DNA from: an uncultured Rhodobacterales bacterium
GTDB lineage: Bacteria; Pseudomonadota; Alphaproteobacteria; Rhodobacterales; Rhodobacteraceae
NCBI GenBank assembly: GCA_937901055.1
Contig: CALCGO010000469.1
Coordinates: forward strand, 1-5,032
Direction of reading: 5' to 3'
Length of the DNA: 5,032 nucleotides
The translations under genes and the position numbers were made by a program. Below are positions 1 through 5,032 of this stretch, in pieces (the stretch's first letter is position 1; every line of letters begins with the position of its first letter). Below the pieces are notes generated by a model. That model was not told the DNA's origin. It searched no databases and saw only the letters and a program-made list of their open reading frames with translations.

Positions 1-1
1 G

Positions 2-1684
2 GTTATCGACGAACTGGAAAAACTGCTGGCCCCTTACGGCGGAACCGGGCCATACAATCGAAGTATGCAGACGTCCCATATGTTTTTGGATTCCGAGCTA
101 ACGCAACTTAAGGCGATGGGGAAATCGGTGCCACCGTTGTTTTTTGTGATCTCGGCCTTTCTAGTAAATATGGTGTTGGGACGCTTGATCACGTTGGAGC
201 GTGAGCAGATCGGCTTGTTCAAGGCAGTAGGTTATTCGAATGGGGCAATCAGCTGGCACTATATCAAGCTCGCGATGGGGATCGGTCTTTTCGGGGTGTT
301 GCTTGGCTGGGCAGTTGGTATTTCTGTCGCCTATTGGATGGCGACTTACTACACTGTCTTTTTCCATTTTCCGTATCTGATTTACATAACTAGCCCAGAT
401 ACATACGCGATCTCTGCGATGGCGGGCATTGGGGCTGCAGTTATTGGTGCGGCCCGTTCGGTGTTGAAAACTACACAGTTATCGCCAGCGGTCGCTATGT
501 CACCGCCAGCCCCGACGAGGTTCAAGCAAAATATATTCGATAAGATCGGCCATTTTATAGGTGCCCGACAGCCAGTGATGATGATTATCCGGTCAATTAC
601 ACGTTGGCCAATGCGCGCAATGCTAACGACCCTGGGGATCTCACTGTCTGTGGCAACGATGATTGCGACGCTGTTTATGTTCGATTCCATGGAAATAATG
701 ATGGATTCGGCGTTTTTTCAGGCAAATCGTCAGCAGGTTTCCTTGTCGTTGGCGCAACCACAGTCGCGTGCGGTGTTGGCGGATGTTGAGAACCTGCCCG
801 GTGTTTTACGGGCCGAGGGCATGCAAACGGTCGCGGTGCGCCTGACGAACGGGCATCTTACCAAGCTTATCGGTGTAGAGGGACGTGACCCGGGGATGGA
901 TCTTAGCCGCGTTCTGGACGCTGGCAACAATTCGGTTGTGCTCCCGCAGAAAGGTATCGTGCTTACCGAACGCCTCGCCAATCATCTGAATGCGAAGTTA
1001 GGCGACAAGCTGGATATGCAGGTTTTGCAGGGGCAGCGTGACCATTTTGAGGTGCCGGTGACAGGCATTATCAAACAGTACTTCGGGATCGGGGCTTATA
1101 TGGACCTCACCTATTTAAGTACGCTGATGCAACGCCAACCGCTTGTAAATTCTGTAAACATCTCGATTGATGAAAATGCGCTAGACGGATTGTACGAACA
1201 GGTTAAAGCAGCCCCCAATATCGCGGGAATCGTGCGCTGGGATCAGATACGCCAAAGCTTTAACGATACGGTCGCCGAAAGTTCGGGGATTACGACAACG
1301 GTTTATGCATTCATTGCAAGCCTTATTGTTGTTGGCGTTGTCTATAATTCCGCTCGCATACTTCTGTCTGAACGAGCACGTGAATTAGCCAGCTTGCGAA
1401 TACTGGGGTTCACACAACAAGAGGTTTCGTTCATTCTGATGGGGGAGTTGCTTTTTTTAACGATCGTGGCAATCCCTATTGGATTTCTATTTGGATACTT
1501 GTTCGCGCTTGGAATCGTAGAGAGCTTCTCAAGCGACATGTTCACGCTACCATTCTATATTTCGCGCGGGACCTACGGCTTTGCCGGTGTTGTCGCGTTT
1601 ACTGCATCTGCTGCGTCCGCGTTACTTGTGCGCCGTCGCGTTAACCGTCTCGACCTTGTCGCTGTTATGAAAACCCGGGAGTAA
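2..1684 (+). CDS. ABC transporter permease, FtsX/MacB-type (5' end cut by window edge)
   Basis: This is the inner-membrane permease of an ABC exporter, read open from the left edge (first full codon at base 2) to TAA; 560 residues are visible. Full-length relatives usually have about 780-800 residues, so roughly the first quarter to third is missing. The ATG at base 65 is internal: the residues before it (VIDELEKLLAPYGGTGPYNR) fit the family. Seven hydrophobic segments are visible, near residues 44-61, 89-112, 134-152, 207-226, 432-453, 475-506 and 525-542. This fits the last three helices of a first FtsX module followed by a four-helix second module with a large periplasmic domain (about 230-425). 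Charged loops EREQIGLFKAVGYS and ERARELASLRILGFT follow the first helix of each helix triplet and resemble FtsX coupling helices that contact the ATPase. An adaptor gene starts three bases downstream, so the pair probably forms a MacAB/DevBC-like efflux complex. The substrate is unknown and the ATPase is not in view. Confidence 0.93.
   Translation, partial: VIDELEKLLAPYGGTGPYNRSMQTSHMFLDSELTQLKAMGKSVPPLFFVISAFLVNMVLGRLITLEREQIGLFKAVGYSNGAISWHYIKLAMGIGLFGVLLGWAVGISVAYWMATYYTVFFHFPYLIYITSPDTYAISAMAGIGAAVIGAARSVLKTTQLSPAVAMSPPAPTRFKQNIFDKIGHFIGARQPVMMIIRSITRWPMRAMLTTLGISLSVATMIATLFMFDSMEIMMDSAFFQANRQQVSLSLAQPQSRAVLADVENLPGVLRAEGMQTVAVRLTNGHLTKLIGVEGRDPGMDLSRVLDAGNNSVVLPQKGIVLTERLANHLNAKLGDKLDMQVLQGQRDHFEVPVTGIIKQYFGIGAYMDLTYLSTLMQRQPLVNSVNISIDENALDGLYEQVKAAPNIAGIVRWDQIRQSFNDTVAESSGITTTVYAFIASLIVVGVVYNSARILLSERARELASLRILGFTQQEVSFILMGELLFLTIVAIPIGFLFGYLFALGIVESFSSDMFTLPFYISRGTYGFAGVVAFTASAASALLVRRRVNRLDLVAVMKTRE
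1677..1681 (+). promoter_or_regulatory. Ribosome binding site for the adaptor gene
   Basis: GGGAG lies six bases before the ATG at 1688 and sits inside the last codons of the permease gene. It is a good Shine-Dalgarno match at normal spacing. It supports that start and suggests that translation of the adaptor is coupled to that of the permease. Confidence 0.6.
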
Positions 1685-1687
1685 ACT

Positions 1688-2899
1688 ATGGCTGTTTCCA
1701 TCAAGAAAATCGCACTTTGGACCGTTGGGGCCGCTGCTATCGGAGCGGGGTTCTACTATACCTTTCAGGAACAACCTGTGCCGATTGATGTGGCACAGAT
1801 CACCTCCGGCCCGATGGAGGTTACCATAGATGCCGACGGTGTAACCCGTATCCGCAACGTGTTCGAAGTGTCAGCGCCTGTATCCGGCACTGCGCTTCGC
1901 AGCCCGGTTGATGTAGGCGATTTCGTGCTGGCTGGTGAAACAGTTGTCGCGATTATTGAACCAAGCCAACCGGTATTCCTAGACTCCCGCAGTCGCCTGC
2001 AAGCCGAAGCCGGTGTTAAAGAAGCCGAAGCCGCGCTTCGTTTGTCCGAACTGAACATAGCGGCCGCCGAGGCCAGCTATAACTACGCAAATGATCAGTA
2101 TACGCGCGCAAAATCTTTGTCCGATAGCGGGACACTGTCACCCAATGCCTTGGAAGAGGTCGAGTTACTCCAAGAGCAGGCGCGCACTGCCCTCGTTTCT
2201 GCCCTGTCGGAACGCAGTTTGCGTCTGAGTTCGCTGGAGCGCATCAAAGCCATGCTGATCGAGCCCGACACTGGCGAAGGCGCTGTGGATGCTTGCTGTA
2301 TTGAAATTCTGGCCCCGATTGATGGCAGCATACTAACCGTCACATCCCCAAGCGAGCGGGCCGTGATGGCGGGTGGTCCACTGGTCAGTATCGGTCTTGT
2401 GGATGATCTGGAACTTGTGGTCGATCTGCTTTCGACCGATGTTGTGAATTTGGCTGAAGGTGCGTCGGCATATGTCGAACGCTGGGGCGGTGCCGGGACT
2501 TTGGTGGCTGAAGTTGCCCGGATTGAGCCTTCGGCTTTTACCAAGATTTCGGCTCTAGGGATTGCCGAGCAACGGGTGCGAGTCGTGCTTGATATCAACT
2601 CTTCCGAAGAAGAATACGCGGCACTGGGCGACGGTTTCCGTGTTTTCGTGCGCGTTATCGAGTGGCGCAGTGATGACGTTGTGCAGCTACCAATTAGCGC
2701 GCTGTTCCGCGATGGCGACAGCTGGATGGTTTTCAAAGTCGAAGATGGGATGGCCAATAGCGTACCCGTCGAGATCGGAAACCGGAACGCGTCCGTAGCC
2801 GAAGTGTTGGGCGGAATTACCGATGGAGATACGGTGATTACCCACCCAAGTGATCGAATTTCCAACGGCGTGCTAACGGTTAATCGTGACGACCTGTAA
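1688..2899 (+). CDS. HlyD-type periplasmic adaptor (membrane fusion protein) of the ABC exporter
   Basis: This 403-residue protein should link the inner-membrane permease to an outer-membrane channel or release cargo into the periplasm. Residues about 8-26 form one N-terminal hydrophobic anchor after a lysine pair (KK), leaving the rest in the periplasm. The lipoyl/biotinyl-like domain is split in the usual way: the first half is around 58-92 (FEVSAPVSGTALRSPVDVGD), the second around 205-238 (IEILAPIDGSILTV). Between them, about 101-190 is an Ala/Glu/Leu/Arg-rich stretch fit for an alpha-helical coiled-coil hairpin, with a turn near SDSGTLSP (145-152). Residues about 240-330 fit the beta-barrel and 331-403 the membrane-proximal domain. 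Length and order match MacA/HlyD/DevB-type adaptors. The gene starts three bases after the permease stop with a good ribosome binding site, so the two are almost certainly co-transcribed. An unusual adjacent cysteine pair lies at 203-204. RND-pump adaptors share this fold, but the permease neighbour favours an ABC role. Confidence 0.93.
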   Translation: MAVSIKKIALWTVGAAAIGAGFYYTFQEQPVPIDVAQITSGPMEVTIDADGVTRIRNVFEVSAPVSGTALRSPVDVGDFVLAGETVVAIIEPSQPVFLDSRSRLQAEAGVKEAEAALRLSELNIAAAEASYNYANDQYTRAKSLSDSGTLSPNALEEVELLQEQARTALVSALSERSLRLSSLERIKAMLIEPDTGEGAVDACCIEILAPIDGSILTVTSPSERAVMAGGPLVSIGLVDDLELVVDLLSTDVVNLAEGASAYVERWGGAGTLVAEVARIEPSAFTKISALGIAEQRVRVVLDINSSEEEYAALGDGFRVFVRVIEWRSDDVVQLPISALFRDGDSWMVFKVEDGMANSVPVEIGNRNASVAEVLGGITDGDTVITHPSDRISNGVLTVNRDDL

Positions 2900-2949
2900 G
2901 CGGCCGCTGGGACAATAGTTTTGATCCAAGTCGCAGCTGCAAGTGATCG
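2900..2949. other. Convergent intergenic spacer without a clear terminator
   Basis: This 50-base gap separates the convergent adaptor and RNA methyltransferase genes. It contains two perfect 8-base palindromes, GCGGCCGC (2900-2907) and GCAGCTGC (2933-2940), and two GATC tetramers (2923, 2945). Neither palindrome leaves room for a loop, and neither is followed by a T-run on either strand. I therefore do not call an intrinsic terminator. Transcription may end by Rho or run on into the opposite gene. Confidence 0.6.
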
Positions 2950-4173
2950 TTAGCCTTTGGTAAACAGTGCCACCAGTTCTACATGTGCGGACCATCGGAA
3001 CTGATCAACAACCTGCACCCATTCAATGGCGTATCCGGCGTTTACCAAAATCTTGGCGTCCCTCGCGAAGGTAACTGGATTACACGAAACGAAGGCGATG
3101 CGCGGGATGTTAGTTTCGGCCAGCGCTTCGCATTGGGCTTTCGCTCCGGCACGAGGCGGGTCGAGAACTACGGCCTCAACCTTCTGAAGCTCCTCTTTTA
3201 GCATAGGATTGCGAAACAGGTCACGCTTGTGTGTTTTCAGCGTTTTCAACCCATCGCCATTGCGCCAAGCAGTATCAAGTGCATCCAGCAAAGGGGCATT
3301 GCCCTCAACCGCCAAAACCTGCGCGTGTCTGGCCAGCGGCAACGAAAAAGTCCCGCATCCAGAAAACAGGTCAACGATGTGCTTTGCATCGCCTACGGCT
3401 TCCAGAACCGTTTCGGTAAGCGCGATCTGTCCGGCGTTGGTGGCTTGCAGAAACGCGCCGACGGGCGGCGAAACGTTGATACCATCAAAGGCTTGAACAG
3501 GGGCCGCCCGCATTGCAACAACTTCACCGTTCCAGCTTAGGCGCGAGAGTTTGAATTTTTCGACTAATGTGCCCAGTTCGACCATCATCGGGCCATCAGC
3601 TTCTTTGGCGTCTTGTACGCTAACGTCAGCACCTGCGGCAGACTGCGTGACCGAAATGCTAATGCTGGTCTTGCGCGAAGCCCCAATCTTGGTCAACGCC
3701 TCCAACGCAGGCATGGTGGCCATAAGGTCGGGATGCAGAAGTTTGCACGAAGGGATCGCCACAACGGTGTCCGAGGCTCGACCGTGGAAACCGATCAACA
3801 CACCTTTCTTGGTGCGCTGCGCCGCAAACGTCGCGCGCCGCCGTGATTGTGCGGGCGAAGTGATTATCGAACGGAAATCTGCCGTCAGATCATGTGCCGC
3901 CAGTGCATTGCGCACGACGTCGGTTTTCCATTCAGCCAAAAACGCGTCCGAGGCATGTTGCATCGAACATCCACCGCAAGTTTTGAAATGCGAGCAGGGC
4001 GCTTTGATGCGATCGCTTGACGGTTCGACAATGCGGGGTTTGGGGATGCGGTTGCCTTCGATATCCCCCTCGACCAGCTCCTCGGGCAAGGTGAACGGGA
4101 TATAGAGCGGACCATCAGGACCGTCTGCGATACCGTCCCCCTGGATGCTTAGTTTTTTGATCTTGTAAGGCAT
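2950..4173 (-). CDS. rlmD: Fe-S cluster-dependent 23S rRNA (uracil-5)-methyltransferase, RlmD/RumA type
   Basis: This 407-residue protein belongs to the TrmA/RumA family of S-adenosylmethionine-dependent RNA m5U methyltransferases. The N-terminus (about 1-55) is a small TRAM-like beta domain with QGDGIADGPDG. Four cysteines that ligate a 4Fe-4S cluster in RumA are present: C60, C66, C69 (C-x5-C-G-G-C) and C143. Their spacing is close to that of E. coli RumA; TrmA lacks this cluster. The C-terminal Rossmann domain has FLQATNAGQ (241-249), the SAM-binding DLFSGCGTF (268-276), E290, and DPPR (338-341). The catalytic nucleophile is C364 in VSCNP and the general base is probably E399 in HVELVALF. 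Everything needed for catalysis is visible. The ATG at 4173 is preceded by a weak AAGAG six bases upstream. The gene follows the small 150-residue gene after 23 bases, so it is likely the last gene of the operon. The family is certain, but the target uridine (E. coli RlmD modifies U1939) is inferred, and RlmC-like specificity remains possible. Confidence 0.92.
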   Translation of the reverse strand: MPYKIKKLSIQGDGIADGPDGPLYIPFTLPEELVEGDIEGNRIPKPRIVEPSSDRIKAPCSHFKTCGGCSMQHASDAFLAEWKTDVVRNALAAHDLTADFRSIITSPAQSRRRATFAAQRTKKGVLIGFHGRASDTVVAIPSCKLLHPDLMATMPALEALTKIGASRKTSISISVTQSAAGADVSVQDAKEADGPMMVELGTLVEKFKLSRLSWNGEVVAMRAAPVQAFDGINVSPPVGAFLQATNAGQIALTETVLEAVGDAKHIVDLFSGCGTFSLPLARHAQVLAVEGNAPLLDALDTAWRNGDGLKTLKTHKRDLFRNPMLKEELQKVEAVVLDPPRAGAKAQCEALAETNIPRIAFVSCNPVTFARDAKILVNAGYAIEWVQVVDQFRWSAHVELVALFTKG

Positions 4174-4179
4174 TGTTAA

Positions 4180-4184
4180 CTCTT
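4180..4184 (-). promoter_or_regulatory. Weak ribosome binding site for the RNA methyltransferase gene
   Basis: On the minus strand AAGAG lies six bases before the ATG at 4173, one base off the AGGAG core. The 23-base gap to the preceding stop has no room for a standard promoter, so this gene is probably read from an upstream start site. Confidence 0.4.
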
Positions 4185-4196
4185 GTGAAGCAAATC

Positions 4197-4649
4197 TTAG
4201 TTGATGTTCGGGGCCTGTGGCTTAATTGCCCGATATTGTTCCCGGACGCCATCATCGGTTAACACGCGGTTAATGGCCAACAACGTGTCGATGTCTTGAT
4301 CCTCGCACAATTCTTGCATGAATTCGACCTCGTGAATTGCAGCTACCATCGCCACATCAGCGGAAGGGGCTTTGTAGACCTCTAACATGTGGTCTGCCAG
4401 ATTTTGGCGTAGCTCGTCCAGTTCCACCTCGTGGATTTGCGCTACAATAACCAATTTTGCGCGACCGAAACTATCCCCACCCAACCAACCGCTTGAGAAC
4501 GCGAGTTGCCGCGCGCTGGTTGTGCCGGCATCCGTCCAGTTAGCGAAAGCGAAGCCGCCGCTAACGGCCCACTCGCCATTTTCGGCTGGGTTTGTGAACT
4601 TGCCGATATCGGCGTCGTCAAAGTGAACGGTTCTTGCCAGTTTTAACAT
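4197..4649 (-). CDS. Uncharacterised 150-residue protein, possibly DUF6505 family
   Basis: This is a small, probably cytosolic protein with no signal peptide or membrane segment. I chose the ATG at 4649, seven bases after the mrp stop. The frame stays open further upstream (ATG at 4793), but that 48-residue extension would overlap mrp and has biased, shadow-like composition. The N-terminus LARTVHFDDAD and the stretch NGEWAVSGGFAFANW (24-38) recall a short alphaproteobacterial family that I tentatively place as DUF6505, from memory only. Residues 55-76 alternate glycine and hydrophobic residues (GWLGGDSFGRAKLVIVAQIHEVE), which suggests beta structure. The motif I-H-E-V-E occurs at 72-76 and again at 105-109, each preceded by V-A-x and followed by a short acidic stretch with E-L. 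The C-terminal half is acidic and helix-prone with a single cysteine (C115). The gene lies between an Fe-S carrier and an Fe-S enzyme in one operon. No catalytic motif is recognised and the function is unknown. Confidence 0.82.
   Translation of the reverse strand: MLKLARTVHFDDADIGKFTNPAENGEWAVSGGFAFANWTDAGTTSARQLAFSSGWLGGDSFGRAKLVIVAQIHEVELDELRQNLADHMLEVYKAPSADVAMVAAIHEVEFMQELCEDQDIDTLLAINRVLTDDGVREQYRAIKPQAPNIN
4323..4436 (-). repeat. Imperfect internal duplication in the small-protein gene (I-H-E-V-E motif)
   Basis: Bases 4422-4436 and 4323-4337 both encode I-H-E-V-E and match at 13 of 15 positions, 99 bases (33 codons) apart. The protein match extends on both sides: VAQIHEVELDEL compared with VAAIHEVEFMQEL. 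This may be two copies of a short strand-helix unit, or a chance match. The exact 33-residue phase and the shared flanks favour a real duplication. Confidence 0.45.
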
Positions 4650-4656
4650 GGTGTTC

Positions 4657-5032
4657 TCAGATGACCCCGTCTTCGACAAGCTTGCGGGCAATCTTGCGGA
4701 ATGCATTTGCCGGTTTACTGTCTGGGTCGGCAACCACGATTGGCGCGCCAGTGTCAGCGGCGGTACGAACGCTGATATCCAGCGGGATTTCACCTAGGAA
4801 CGGGAACCCTTTCTTTTCGGCTTCGGCTTTGGCACCACCATGACCGAAGATATGTTCTTCGTGCCCGCATTCGGAGCAGATGTGGGTGGACATATTCTCG
4901 ATCACACCCAACACAGGTGTTGAGGTCTTGTTAAACATATCCATCGCTTTTCGCGCGTCTAGCAATGCGATATCCTGCGGTGTAGAAACGACAACCGCGC
5001 CCGCGATCTGTGTTTTTTGGGATAGCGTCAGT
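4657..5032 (-). CDS. mrp: Mrp/ApbC (NBP35-type) Fe-S cluster carrier ATPase, C-terminal part
   Basis: This P-loop ATPase carries and transfers Fe-S clusters to client proteins in the cytosol. Only the last 124 residues are visible. The frame is open through the right edge, with the first full codon at base 5031, and ends at TGA (4657-4659). Family landmarks in order are QIAGAVVVSTPQDIALLDARKA (9-30), PVLGVIENMS (39-48), the cluster-binding C-x2-C pair C52 and C55 in ICSECGHEEHIFGHGGA, PFLGEIPLD (77-85), and the tail AADTGAPIVVADPDS (91-105). The Walker A motif lies outside the window, so activity cannot be judged. A TTG at 4965 could be misread as a start, but the coding signal and the family match run on upstream. 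The gene heads a tight minus-strand cluster, and the next gene starts seven bases after its stop. Confidence 0.95.
   Translation of the reverse strand, partial: LTLSQKTQIAGAVVVSTPQDIALLDARKAMDMFNKTSTPVLGVIENMSTHICSECGHEEHIFGHGGAKAEAEKKGFPFLGEIPLDISVRTAADTGAPIVVADPDSKPANAFRKIARKLVEDGVI

Noticed and set aside
65..1684. Permease gene starting at the ATG at base 65
   Set aside because: The frame is open to the left edge and the residues before this ATG fit the permease family, so it is an internal methionine.
2095..2865. 256-residue open frame on the minus strand opposite the adaptor gene
   Set aside because: It is Ser/Thr/Arg-rich with no recognisable domain and lies fully antisense to a clear HlyD-type gene.
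2900..2948. Terminator hairpin built from the GATC, GCAG/CTGC and GCGGCCGC elements
   Set aside because: Arms are either loop-less palindromes or need a mismatched internal loop with no room for a hairpin loop, and no T-run follows on either strand.
3551..4105. 184-residue open frame on the plus strand opposite the RNA methyltransferase gene
   Set aside because: It is antisense to a gene with all family motifs intact, and its own product shows no domain-like pattern.
4174..4196. Independent promoter for the RNA methyltransferase gene in the short gap
   Set aside because: The gap is too short for a -35/-10 pair; a promoter inside the preceding gene cannot be excluded, but none was recognised.
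4650..4793. 48-residue N-terminal extension of the small protein, from the ATG at 4793
   Set aside because: It would overlap the well-supported mrp coding region in another frame and looks like shadow translation; the ATG at 4649 fits the operon spacing.
4657..4965. A separate 102-residue gene starting at TTG 4965
   Set aside because: It is simply the C-terminal part of mrp; the same frame and family match continue upstream to the window edge.

Overview
The window looks like ordinary chromosome from an alphaproteobacterium, most likely a marine Rhodobacteraceae (Roseobacter-type) organism. This is inferred from moderate GC content, tight gene packing, and the style of the protein sequences: the FtsX-type permease, the HlyD-type adaptor, and the Mrp / small protein / Fe-S RNA methyltransferase cluster. 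No rRNA, tRNA, CRISPR array, insertion sequence, integrase or attachment site was seen. Nothing points strongly to recent transfer.

Plus strand, left half (1-2899). The 3' part of an ABC-transporter permease gene of the FtsX/MacB type enters from the left edge. Three bases after its stop comes a complete gene for a HlyD-type periplasmic adaptor. Together they look like the membrane and periplasmic parts of a MacAB- or DevBC-like exporter. The ATPase subunit is not in the window and would be expected upstream of position 1. The cargo cannot be read from the sequence.

Middle (2900-2949). A 50-base spacer separates the convergent plus- and minus-strand genes. It holds two short palindromes but no convincing intrinsic terminator.

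Minus strand, right half (5032-2950). Three genes run leftwards as a probable operon. The first is the C-terminal part of an Mrp/ApbC P-loop Fe-S carrier, cut by the right edge. The second is a 150-residue uncharacterised protein, tentatively DUF6505-like. The third is a complete 407-residue 23S rRNA (uracil-5)-methyltransferase of the RlmD/RumA type, with all four Fe-S cysteines. The gaps are only 7 and 23 bases, so the genes are probably co-transcribed. An Fe-S carrier next to an Fe-S-dependent enzyme makes a delivery relationship plausible but unproven.

No strong case for a previously undescribed system was found. The most interesting unexplained item is the small middle protein, with its duplicated I-H-E-V-E motif and its place between an Fe-S carrier and an Fe-S client enzyme.
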